Source: Colocasia esculenta (lineage: Eukaryota; Streptophyta; Magnoliopsida; Alismatales; Araceae). From it: a stretch of 64,000 bases of DNA. Under the pieces are notes generated by a model. It saw only the letters and a list, made by a program, of their open reading frames with translations, was not told the DNA's origin and did not search any database. This document shows, piece after piece, positions 30,412 to 40,475 of this stretch; the stretch's first letter is position 1, and each line of letters opens with the position of its first letter. The translations under genes and the position numbers were made by a program. The stretch lies in NCBI GenBank assembly GCA_014218235.1, contig CM024760.1, positions 70,496,961 to 70,560,960 on the forward strand, given 5' to 3'.

Positions 30412-31852
30412 TGTTAGGATCGGATATTCGGTATTGGCAAAGCTAGAAGGGGGGTTGAATAGATTTGCAGCGGAAACTTAAGCAAAATGAAAATTACTTC
30501 GGATTAAAAGATCTACTCAATTAAAACCCCTTTGATCTGATGCAATGTGTGTGAGCAAACTAACAGTTAGTGTGTAGACGAAATCCCTATGCATGCATCT
30601 AGCGCAATACAGTGTAAACCACAAGTCAAACCACAGTGCACAAGGGATTTTTTAGGTGGTTCGGAGATCACACCATGTGACTCCTACGTCCACCCCCCAC
30701 ACAGTGAGGACACACTACTCAAGAACTGAGTACAACACACACACGAGCACACCGGCTCAACACACACACACGCTAGATCGAGTCCACAAAAGATCCGATC
30801 CTCTAGCCTTGATCTGACCAACACACCACACACACGTTGTCTGATGCAAACACGCAATCAGAACAACAATCCACACTTCCACAACATCCACGTACTGATC
30901 TCAAATCAGTGCACACACACAGATATATGAAAGTAGTGAAAGGAGAAGAGTTTAGAGATGAAGAATCAAATCCCGATGTAGATCTCTTCTCGTTGGTCGT
31001 CCAGAAGACTCCAAGCTTCGTCTTGACAGTATCAGTTGATGGAGAAGCTTGAACCAAGGACGAACCGGCTTCAACTCCGCTTGGAAGGTTGTTCTTCTTT
31101 GTTCTGGGCAGAGAGATGAAGCAGGGCAGCAGGAAGAAAGCCTTGATCTTGACCTTTGCTTAGGGTTTTGGTATGGTGGCTCCTTGCTGCGAAAATAGCC
31201 TCATATGATCCATATATAGTGGTGTCCAAGCATAGAGAGTCGTGCTAAAAGGAAACACCAAAATATAGATCATATCCTGGCCATTAGATCTTCCCAAAAC
31301 TCCGTCTGTCGACAGCCGACTTGCTGCTGTCGACAGATGCTGACAGGTTTGCAAGAACCGAAAGACTGGGCTTTCTGGAAATAGATTTCTGAGTGTATCT
31401 GTCGACAGGCGAAAATCATCTGTCGACAGATGGTGTGTATCTGTCGACAGGCGAAAATCATCTGTCGACAGATGCGACAGATGCACTATTCATCTGTTGA
31501 CAGATGCACTATCATCTGTTGACAGGTGCACTATTTCAGCAACTTGTCTTGTTCTTTTGCACTTGGATTTTGGGCTTTGTCTTGTGTACATTCACACCTA
31601 CATTAAAAGACATAATTAGTGAGATATAATGAACATATAAAACATGTGTTTCATTTGCATTCAATTGTCATTCTCATCATGTTTCACACATTCATAACAC
31701 ATCAATTTTGTCTTGTTCATGAAATGTTCATCATAAAAAAAAAAAACATACCATTTGTGAACATTTCACATAACATCAATTAGTATTGCTCATCATCAAA
31801 AACATTTAAGCACTTGTTGTAACCCAACATTCTCCAATATGAGAACCCAACA
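30412..31852 (-). repeat. E3 3' LTR (left copy, 1441 bp)
   Basis: TGTTAGGATCGG...GAACCCAACA on the plus strand. The TATA region is near 31211-31220 (minus CACTATATATGG), with the palindrome array just beyond it. An inner repeat CCAACATTCTC/CCCAACATTCTC lies at its outer edge. Confidence 0.95.
31306..31525. repeat. CTGTCGACAG array in E3 3' LTR
   Basis: Six intact CTGTCGACAG sites (near 31306, 31327, 31399, 31420, 31440, 31460), then two CTGTTGACAG forms near 31496 and 31517. GCGAAAATCAT separates several of them. The right LTR copy is at 36372-36594. Confidence 0.9.
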
Positions 31853-31866
31853 TTCTCCCCCTTTTT
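31853..31866 (-). other. Polypurine tract of E3
   Basis: On the minus strand AAAAAGGGGGAGAA directly before the LTR. A second CAAAAGGGGGAGAA lies near 31906-31920. Confidence 0.85.
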
Positions 31867-32363
31867 GATGATGACAAAAAATTCAATTTATGCACAATTG
31901 ATGTTTCTCCCCCTTTTGGCAACATTCAAAAAGATAATGGGTGCACACAAGTAAAAGAATGAAGCAAAGAATTGTGTGACCACATAACTGAATTGTGAAA
32001 GAATTGAGTGGGGAATGAGTGTTCAAATGAGATTGCAAGGTTGAGAATAGGTTGATACCCACTACAAAATGTCATAAACACTAGTATTAAGACACATAAA
32101 AATTCTACAATGGTTAAGAGATAATACTCCGGGAATCTCAAGTTATAGCATTTAGAATACATCGTTCAAAAACACATAAAAATGAGATAACCCTTTTGAA
32201 TAAAACCATTGAAGAAAATCATATACCTTAGTGGGTGATGTTCAGTTGGTAAATGAAGGCAATGTCTACATGAACAATTGACAATAGACAACCTATTGCC
32301 CTTGATTTAAATCTTGGAGGCTCCACTCTATTTCTAGCATTTTAACAATTTAAGTGGTAATTA

Positions 32364-32438
32364 GGATCACTTTTACCTTTTGACGTGAAGGTAGACATTT
32401 AGGATGCCCGTACCCCCAGTTACTCAGTGTGAGTGACC
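32364..32438 (-). ncRNA. Conserved stem-loop RNA2, E3 copy 1
   Basis: Outer stem GGTCACT/AGTGATCC with a one-base bulge replaces the ATGATGAC/GTCATCAT stem of E1 and E2. The inner hairpin (32390-32414) is GGTA-CG-GGCAT-loop-ATGTC-TACC. ACTGAGTAACTGG and CACGTCAAAAGG are conserved. Confidence 0.65.
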
Positions 32439-32451
32439 ATCATACCATTAT

Positions 32452-32542
32452 GCAGAGATAATGAAAGGACTTTTTGACGCGAAGACAGACATTTGTGATG
32501 CCCGTGTCCCCGGTTACTCAGTGATACTCATCATTGCTCTGC
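32452..32542 (-). ncRNA. Conserved stem-loop RNA2, E3 copy 2
   Basis: Outer stem GCAGAG..ATGATGA paired with TCATTAT.CTCTGC (13 pairs, one 2-base bulge). The inner hairpin is GACA-CG-GGCAT-loop-ATGTC-TGTC: two base pairs differ from copy 1 (GGTA/TACC) and both sides changed together. Confidence 0.65.
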
Positions 32543-32969
32543 CTTTGTCCCAATTCACTTTTTTTTTTTAATTTTTGACTTTAGAAATAGGTAGCTTTTC
32601 TCTTTTTTTTTTAAGTTGGAAAATCAAGTTCAAAAGGTTTATTAAGGTCAAAGGTCAATGCAAAGACATTAAGTTCAAAAACCTTCTTACTTGTCAATCC
32701 ATATAGGAACATGATCATCCACAAGGGAGTTATTCAAGTGAGTTAGGTTAAAATCATTAGATTTGTTCAATGTTTTCTAGATGATACAACCTAGACTCAA
32801 TCTCAAAATATTATTTCAAAATCATTGTGATTAACCATATGACTTTGATACTATGTGAGGATGAAAGGTTATAATGAATATTTATACCCAATTCTCCCCT
32901 TGCATCAATGATATGAACATACTCATGAAGAAATTATGAAGAAGGATGAAGAATTTACAGAAAATGTGT

Positions 32970-33160
32970 ATCTGTCGACAGCAAGGGAGTGTCTGTCGAC
33001 AGATGCACTCAGACAGAGCAGTTGGGGTTCTGGGAAATCAGGAATTGAGTAAAGCTGTCGACAGAAGGATTTTTGTCTATCGACAGAAGCACACAGAGTC
33101 CAATTTCTTGGTTCTGTGAGGCCATATCTGTCGACAGGCTGTTTGGGGCTGTCGACAGGG
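32970..33160. repeat. CTGTCGACAG cluster inside E3
   Basis: Five intact sites (near 32973, 32991, 33056, 33128, 33147) and one CTATCGACAG near 33076, the same variant as the E3 LTR array. TTCTGGGAAATC and AAACTTCAG spacers also resemble the LTR array. Confidence 0.85.
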
Positions 33161-33495
33161 GCTTTGAAACTTCAGCTTTAAGGCTTTGAATTGAGAGTGA
33201 TTTGAACCATAGGATTGAGGGATAAGTACACATTGAATATGAAGGGTATCCCTTATGAATTTCACTCACCTAGCCTTAAACTTACTCCTCCATAATGTGT
33301 GCATGTGATGAGATAACATTCAAGCAATTCAATCATGATTTAGACATTCATCACAAGCAGTTGCACACAAATTTCATGAGCATTCATGAGTATTTTCAAA
33401 CTTACTCCCCCATAACATATGCATAGAAAATGTATCAAGCAATTCACACGCTATTAAGCACACAACTAGCCTTATGTATTACATGACTTTTGGTA

Positions 33496-33582
33496 CTTGG
33501 CGGAGTATTTTACTCACGCATAATGATAGTTTCCAAACAAGCATAACTTGTTTTTCCACATGTCATCATTTGATATACCAAG
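33496..33582 (-). ncRNA. Conserved multi-stem RNA1, E3 copy
   Basis: Outer CTTGG/CCAAG kept. The hairpin is AACAAG-TTATG-CTTGTT, where the closing G-C of E2 is changed to A-U on both sides. The second hairpin TCAT-TATGC-GTGA keeps pairing by a wobble. The middle stem is shortened to GGA/TCC. Confidence 0.6.
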
Positions 33583-33865
33583 AGGTCATGTGCACAGTTA
33601 TGCAAGCAAGATGGCATGATTCCAATTGCTAAGAGGCATTGTCATGTGGGGTAGCATTAAGGCACATTTTGCATTGCTCAGATAAAGGTAAGAATCCATT
33701 TCAATTTCAGTAGTTCAAATATGAAGTGATAAGGAGATTTTACCTGAACAGTCTTCAATCATAGTCAAAAAAAGTTACCTTTGTTCTCCATCATTTCTTG
33801 CCTTGCACAGCCAATGTCATGAATCCATTTCTAATTTTTGGCTGCAAGACATCTCAACTTGCTGA

Positions 33866-35359
33866 TCAAGCTTGTTTTGGGACCCACACTTGCTTGGGTC
33901 CTGCAACGACATTAATGTTAGGATATAACAAAGATTTCAAAATCCAAAGTGATTTGATTTTTGGATTTCTGTTGTTTTGTGCAGTTTTCCTGTTCATAGA
34001 TATATGAAATTTCTGATCTTTATGAACATGTTTATCCTTGTGTGTATGAACACATGGATTATTATGGAGCCTTGAAGCATGCACAACATCATGATTTTTA
34101 TGAGAGTGTTGATTTTTCTTCCAGCAGAATTTAGCAAGATGACCAAGTTTATTGCATTTGTAGCAAACGGGTTGAGCATTTACCTGGAGCTTACCATAGT
34201 GTGATTGCATTTGCTGGAATCTCTGAGATCCTTTAGAGTACCTTTGATCACCCTTGGGTTGAGAAGAAGGTACCCTTTGGTATCTCTTGGCGTGATGTGG
34301 AGTTGGAGATTTCCTTGAAACATTCTGGGCCTCTGGAGGAGGTGTAGAGACCCTGTAGACTCTTGTTTTCTTCTCCATTTTCTTTTTTTGGTTTTCAATT
34401 GAAACATGATTCTTCCTATTTGGAGCTTTTTTGTTCAATTTTTTCTTTTCAGCTTTCAATGTAACAATTTCTTTTTCAGAAGTTAGAAGTTGGCTTTTCA
34501 TGACATCCAGACCATTTTGTATTTTGTTCTTTTCAATTTCACTTTGAACAATTTGATTTTCCAAGTCAGCAATTTTTTGCTTAGCATTGTTCCATTCATC
34601 ATTTAATGGTCTGTTATGATACAAGCCTTCAATCTTCTTTTTCAGATGATTATTCTCCTCAAACAGTTGATTGCATTTTTCTTTTATTTGGTGATCATGA
34701 GCCATGTTGGAGATTTGTTTGTTCAATTGATCATTATCAAATTTGATATTCTCATTATGATCAATCAATTTTTCATTTTGATTTTTCAAATCAGAATTTT
34801 CAGATTCCACATGATCATGATCTTCTTTCAACTTAGAAAACTTGATTTCATAGTTTTTGACTTCCTTTTCCAATTTTTCATTCTCCATTTTCAATTTTTC
34901 ATTTTCTTCATAGAATGCTTGAGCATTATCAATTCTCATTTCATTCTTATCCAATTTTTCTTTTAGCTTCTTGTTTTGAGTTTTTACCTTCTTAAGTTGA
35001 TTAGACAAGTGCTCATAGCATTCTATTAACTCATCATAGGAAATATCATCTTCTGAATCAGAATTAGATATTGATGCGTCAAATGGGTCTGAATTGGATT
35101 TACCTGACCTTTGAGAGTTTCTTGACTTCTCTGACAGATATGATCTTTCAGATTTGTCTGAACTAGGAGAACCTCTGGAGCTGCCAAGGGCCATGAAGCA
35201 TTTGTCTTTGGCTTTATTTGCAATCTTGCTTGTCTTCTTAAAGGAGTCCTGCATTTTATCAACATGGTTATCAAACTCAATAATCATTGGTCTATTTATG
35301 ATACTCGACAACTCAAACATATTTCTGAGTATGTTGTAGATGAATAAACCAACAACCAA
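33866..35359 (-). CDS. gag: E3 Gag C-terminal part, 497 aa
   Basis: The frame opens about 100 bp after the PBS. The capsid N-terminus (FFNG...YW region) is missing. What remains is a short basic start, a long Lys/Glu/Asn-rich coiled coil (about residues 110-330), a basic Pro/Ser segment and one CCHC knuckle CYKCNKLGHLAKFC (near 406-419) followed by W and a His-rich stretch. It ends GPKQVWVPKQA, the sequence that normally leads into protease. The frame is fully open, so a nucleocapsid-like protein could be made. Its first 20 or so residues are probably not original Gag; an internal Met at about residue 14 is an alternative start. Confidence 0.82.
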   Translation of the reverse strand: MVVGLFIYNILRNMFELSSIINRPMIIEFDNHVDKMQDSFKKTSKIANKAKDKCFMALGSSRGSPSSDKSERSYLSEKSRNSQRSGKSNSDPFDASISNSDSEDDISYDELIECYEHLSNQLKKVKTQNKKLKEKLDKNEMRIDNAQAFYEENEKLKMENEKLEKEVKNYEIKFSKLKEDHDHVESENSDLKNQNEKLIDHNENIKFDNDQLNKQISNMAHDHQIKEKCNQLFEENNHLKKKIEGLYHNRPLNDEWNNAKQKIADLENQIVQSEIEKNKIQNGLDVMKSQLLTSEKEIVTLKAEKKKLNKKAPNRKNHVSIENQKKKMEKKTRVYRVSTPPPEAQNVSRKSPTPHHAKRYQRVPSSQPKGDQRYSKGSQRFQQMQSHYGKLQVNAQPVCYKCNKLGHLAKFCWKKNQHSHKNHDVVHASRLHNNPCVHTHKDKHVHKDQKFHISMNRKTAQNNRNPKIKSLWILKSLLYPNINVVAGPKQVWVPKQA

Positions 35360-35457
35360 AGTAACCAGATCAGTTCAGAATCAATTATAAACCCGATCAG
35401 AGCAATTAATCACACATAAACAGATATGCCGAATCACAATCGTTGAACAGAAAACCC

Positions 35458-35469
35458 GCTCTGATACCA
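35458..35469 (-). other. tRNA-iMet primer-binding site, E3
   Basis: On the minus strand TGGTATCAGAGC after the LTR end ATCCTAACA and two spacer bases. Confidence 0.9.
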
Positions 35470-35471
35470 AT

Positions 35472-36919
35472 TGTTAGGATCGGATATTCGGTATTGGCAA
35501 AGATAGAAGGGGGGGTTGAATAGATTTGCAGCGGAAACTTAAGCAATATGAAAATTACTTCGGATTAAAAGATCTACTCAATTAAAACCCCTTTGATCTG
35601 ATGCAATGTGTGTGAGCAAACTAACAGTTAGTGTGTAGACGAAATCCCTATGCATGCATCTAGCGCAATACAGTGTAAACCACAAGTCAAACCACAGTGC
35701 ACAAGGGATTTTTTAGGTGGTTCGGAGATCACACCATGTGACTCCTACGTCCACCCCCCACACAGTGAGGACACACTACTCAAGAACTGAGTACAACACA
35801 CACACGAGCACACCGGCTCAACCACACACACACACACGCTAGATCGAGTCCACAAAAGATCAGATCCTCTAGCCTTGATCTGACCAACACACCACACACA
35901 CGTTGTCTGATGCAAACACGCAATCAGAACAACAATCCACACTTCCACAACATCCACGTACTGATCTCAAATCAGTGCACACACACAGATATATGAAAGT
36001 AGTGAAAGGAGAAGAGTTTAGAGATGAAGAATCAAATCCCGATGTAGATCTCTTCTCGTTGGTCGTCCAGAAGACTCCAAGCTTCGTCTTGACAGGTATC
36101 AGTTGATGGAGAAGCTTGAACCACGGACGAACCGGCTTCAACTCCGCTTGGAAGGTTGTTCTTCTTTGTTCTGGGCAGAGAGATGAAGCAGGGCAGCAGG
36201 AAGAAAGCCTTGATCTTGACCTTTGCTTAGGGTTTTGGTATGGTGGCTCCTTGCTGCGAAAATAGCCTCATATGATCCATATATAGTGGTGTCCAAGCAT
36301 AGAGAGTCGTGCTAAAAGGAAACACCAAAATATAGATCATATCCTAGCCATTAGATCTTCCCAAAACTCCGTCTGTCGACAGTCGACTTGCTGCTGTCGA
36401 CAGATGCTGACAGGTTTGCAAGAACCGAAAGACTGGGCTTTCTGGAAATAGATTTCTGAGTGTATCTGTCGACAGGCGAAAATCATCTGTCGACAGATGG
36501 TGTGTATCTGTCGACAGGCGAAAATCATCTGTCGACAGATGCGACAGATGCACTATTCATCTGTTGACAGATGCACTATCATCTATTGACAGGTGCACTA
36601 TTTCAGCAACTTGTCTTGTTCTTTTGCACTTGGATTTTGGGCTTTGTCTTGTGTACATTCACACCTACATTAAAAGACATAATTAGTGAGATATAATGAA
36701 CATATAAAACATGTGTTTCATTTGCATCCAATTGTCATTCTCATCATGTTTCACACATTCATAACACATCAATTTTGTCTTGTTCATGAAATGTTCATCA
36801 TAAAAAAAACAAACATACCATTTGTGAACATTTCACATAACATCAATTAGTATTACTCATCATCAAAAACATTTAAGCACTTGTTGTAACCCAACATTCT
36901 CCAATATGAGAACCCAACA
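35472..36919 (-). repeat. E3 5' LTR (right copy, 1448 bp)
   Basis: Partner of 30412-31852. The TATA region is at about 36278-36286 and the palindrome array at 36372-36594. One site changed from CTGTTGACAG to CTATTGACAG, and the CAGCCGAC of the left copy reads CAGTCGAC here. Confidence 0.95.
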
Positions 36920-36924
36920 AGTTC

Positions 36925-38575
36925 CACATCTACCTGCAGCAACATACTCAGCCTCTGCTGTTGACAGAGCAACTGAATGTTGCTTCTTAGAAGCCCAAGA
37001 AATAAGGCACCCACCTAGAAATACACACAAGCCACTTGTGCTTTTTCTATCTAACTTACACCCAGCATAATCAGCATCACAATAGGCAAACAATTCTAAC
37101 TTGCAACCAGCAGGATACCAAATTCCTAAGTCACATGTTCCAACAAGATATTTAAAAATTCTTTTCACAGCAAGCATATGACTTTCTTTTTTATTAGATT
37201 GGAATCTAGCACATAAGCACACACAAAACTGAATGTCAGGTCTAGAAGTAGTAAGGTAGAGAAGAGAGCCAATCATACCTCTGTAGGTCTTTGGATCAAC
37301 TGACTTACCAGATGGGTCTTCTTCTAGCTTAGCATTTATTGCAATGGGTGTGCTTGAGTGTTTGAGGTTCTGAAAGTCAAACCTTTTTAGTAGCTCCTTG
37401 ACATATTTGGTTTGACTGATGAAGATTCCTTCATGTGTTTGGTTGACCTGCAATCCCAAAAAGAATGTTAAATCTCTCATTAAGCTCATTTCAAATTCAT
37501 TCTTCATTTGATTTGAAAATTCAGTGCAAAAGCTTTTATTAGTTGATCCAAATATTATGTCATCAACATAAATTTGGACAACAATTATTTGATTTTTTAC
37601 TGTTTTTGTGAACAATGCTTGATCAACATTACCTCTGGAATATCCTTTCTCAAGTAAAAAGGAACTCAAATGATCATACCAAGCTCTTGAAGCTTGTTTA
37701 AGACCATAGAGTGCCTTATTAAGCTTGAAAACATGGTTAGGATATTTTTCATTTTCAAATCCAGGAGGTTGTTCAACAAAAACATTTTCCTTTATATATC
37801 CATTTAGAAATGCACTTTTGACATCCATTTGAAAGACTTTGAATTTCATGGAGGATGCAAAAGCAAGGAAAATTCTCACAGCTTCTAGTCTAGCTACAGG
37901 GGCATAAGATTCTTCAAAGTCAATTCCAAATTCTTGGTTATACCCCTTTGCAACTAGCCTAGCTTTGTTTCTTATTACTTGACCAGCTTCATTCAATTTA
38001 TTTCTGAAAACCCATCTAGTGCCAATCACAGTTTGGTCACTAGGTCTAGGCACTAATTCCCACACTTGATTTCTTTCAAATTGATGAAGTTCATCATGCA
38101 TAGCATTAATCCAATCAGAACTGGATAAGGCTTCATCAATTGACTTGGGTTCAATTTGGGAAATTAGAGCTAGTGAGTCTTCTTCAATGTTTTGCAAGAA
38201 GGATGATCTGGTCCTAACTCTATCATTTAAGTTGCCAACTACACTGTCTAATGGGTGATCTCTTAGAAAACGAGGTTCAGAAATTACCTGTTGAGAAGTG
38301 CCCTCTTCTGGAGCAATATTACCTGAACCACTTGAAGATGGTGGGTTGTTGTTCAGGTTCTCTTCAATGTTGTTAATCTCCTCAACGGTTGGTGAAGAAT
38401 CCACAATGAGGTCATCCTCTTCATTGTCTTGTTTTTCCCTGCAAGATTTAGAATCATTAGTGGAAAAGGAATTTTCATCAAAAATAACATGTGGTGATTC
38501 TTCAATAGTTTTGGTTTTCAATATGTACACTTTGAAAGCCCTTGACACTTCTGAATAGCCAAGGAAGATAGCTTC
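36925..38575 (-). pseudogene. pol: E2 reverse transcriptase and RNase H, interrupted by E3
   Basis: A long open frame with an acidic connection region, then RT: GTRWVFRNKLNEAG, NKARLVAKGYNQEFG, LYGLKQASRAWYDHL and catalytic YVDDIIFGST. RNase H starts YCDADYAGCKLDRKSTSG and reaches LSTAEAEYVAAG, where E3 interrupts it; the end is at 30150-30411. RT itself is uninterrupted. A frameshift separates it from integrase near 38575. Before E3 this was one pol frame, so the integration disabled RNase H. Confidence 0.92.
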
Positions 38576-39795
38576 TGACTCTTAGCATCAAACTTGTCAA
38601 GGTTTTCTTTGTTGTTATTGTGTACAAAACACTTGCACCCAAAAGTTTTGAAGTAAGCAACAGTTGGCTTTTTGTTTTTCAACAATTCATAGGGGGTTTT
38701 TCTGATCTTTGGTCTGACCAAGGCTCTGTTTAGGATGTGATTGGCTGTGTTAACAGCTTCAGCCCAGAAGGATTTGGGCAGATTACTCCCTAAGAGCATG
38801 GATCTAGCCATTTCCACAAGAGTTCTATTCTTTCTTTCCACAACTCCATTTTGTTCTGGAGTTCTAGGTGAAGAAAACTTGTGAAATATTTGCAATTCAG
38901 CACATAGATCAAAAAAGGATGTGTTATCAAATTCACCCCCATGATCAGTTAAAATGTTTTTAATTTTAAATGGATAAGTTGTTAAGATAGTGGTACAGAA
39001 ATTCCTGAATTCAAGGCATGCATCACTTTTGTGGGATAGAAAAATAACCCAGGTAAATCTAGTAAAGTCATCAATGATTACAAACCCATATCTCTTGCCA
39101 CTTAGGCTTAGAACTCTTGTTGGCCCAAAGAGGTCCATGTGAAGAAGTTCTAGTGGCTTAGATGTGAGTACTTCATTGAAGGCTTTAAAGGATTTCCTAG
39201 TTTGTTTTCCTTTAGCACAGATCCCACAAATTTGACCTTCAACACTAGAAAAAGATTCAGGAAGACCTTTAACCAGATTCAATCTTAACAACTTATTCAA
39301 AGTTCTGAAACTTGCATGGCCAAGTCTTTTGTGCCAAGTCCATGCAATTTCATCTTTATTTGCAACAAAACAAAGATTTTCAGAAAAGTTTTTATTAAGG
39401 TTGATCATGTAGACATTGTTTTCTCTTTTTCCACAGAATTTGATTTTGTCAGTTGATGAATCAATTATTTTGCAAAAATCAGATTCAAACACAACTTTGT
39501 GACCTTTGTCACATAGTTGGCTAATACTGAGCAAATTATAATCAAGTCCATCAACTAACAAAACATTATCTACTGAGTTTGAAGAAGTTTGACCAACCTT
39601 TCCAGATCCAATGATCTTTCCTTTATTTTTACCTCCAAAGGTGACTGACCCTCCCTCCTTTTCAATTAGACAGGAAAATTTGGCTCTATCTCCAGTCATG
39701 TGTCGTGAACACCCACTATCAAGAAACCAAACATTGGTGTTGGGTGCACGACCTTCCTGCACAAAGATCAATGGAGAGAAGATTTTGGTACCCAA
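38560..39795 (-). pseudogene. pol: E2 protease, GAG-pre-integrase and integrase
   Basis: Protease motif WFLDSGCSRHMTGD; zinc region WHKRLGHAS...ICGICAKGK; integrase core with HMDLFGP, TDHGGEFD and PEQNGVVERKNRT, giving the D-D-E triad; and SFWAEAVNTA then YELLKNKKPTVAYFK. The frame is lost near 38575 in the KFDAKS region by an apparent one-base change, and at about 39790 relative to the upstream WVPK segment. All catalytic residues are present. Confidence 0.9.
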
Positions 39796-40475
39796 ACAGA
39801 GTTGGGACCATCAGTATGATTTAGCACAGATATCAAATCCTTTCTCACCCAAATTTGATTTGTTTTAGATTTTTGTTTTGTTACTTTGGTGTTTTCAGCC
39901 TTCTTCTGTTTGTTCTTTCTTTTAGGAATGAAAGCACCAAGATCTTTGTTTTTGGTTGGAGGGGAGTTTTTCATTTGAAAATTTGAGTTCAGAGGAGGAG
40001 GTGGAATCCATGGATTGTGTTGGTACATCCAGAAATTTGGATAAGAGTATTGAGGATAATACCAAGAGAGATTTTCATACCATTAGTTCCAAGGATTAGT
40101 CCAATCTTCTTAAAGTGTTGTCTTGGAGGTCCAAGGTTTTTCATGGATTATTTCTTTTCCCTTTTTCTTATTTTTCAGATTTTTATTTGAATTTTTGGTT
40201 GAGTTGTTTTTGGTTTTTGGTGTTGAGCAAGTCGACCTCTCCTGTACTGGTGTCGACACAACAGCCACAGAAGTCTTCTTCTTGTGGACTGGTGTCGACC
40301 TGTCAGGGGACTATGTCGACTTGATAGTCTTCTTTTGTTTTTGGGTTTTTGATTTGTTTTGAGTTTTTTTTGGGGTTTTGTTTGCTGTTTGTTGGATTTC
40401 AGTGTTTTCCAGATTAGGACCCTTGACAAAATTAATTAGTGGTGCTTTTCCCTTTTTCTCACCAGATTTGTCTTT
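39768..40475 (-). pseudogene. E2 gag-pol linker
   Basis: The frame at 39768-40028 is Pro/Lys-rich and ends GPNSVWVPK, the usual lead into protease. Upstream to 40475 there is only low-complexity Lys/Gln-coding sequence with stops and a GTCGAC cluster. The second CCHC knuckle expected here was not found. Confidence 0.6.
40231..40320. repeat. GTCGAC cluster in E2 gag-pol linker
   Basis: Sites at 40231, 40252, 40294 and 40315 in AAGTCGACCT, GGTGTCGACAC and GGTGTCGACCTG contexts, as in the E2 LTR. TCTTCTTCTTG spacers lie between. It is in the same place as the E6 cluster at 52145-52225. Confidence 0.85.

Larger units (their letters stand above)
31867..33865 (-). other. E3 non-coding interior downstream of gag
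   Basis: About 2 kb without a coding frame, where pol and ORF3 would be. It holds, in element order, stem-loop RNA1, a CTGTCGACAG cluster and two RNA2 stem-loops, then the PPTs. Confidence 0.7.
30412..36919 (-). mobile_element. E3: gag-only non-autonomous Copia (6508 bp) nested in E2
   Basis: LTRs 30412-31852 and 35472-36919, perfect AGTTC duplications (30407-30411, 36920-36924), iMet PBS and PPT. The interior (about 3.6 kb) codes only for the C-terminal part of Gag; pol and ORF3 are absent. By eye the LTRs differ at about a dozen positions plus short indels in CA and A runs, an age similar to E2. Confidence 0.95.

Noticed and set aside
34616..34966. Plus-strand 116-residue hydrophobic frame
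   Set aside because: It is the antisense of the coiled-coil part of E3 Gag; Lys/Glu-rich coding read backwards gives Phe/Ile-rich frames.
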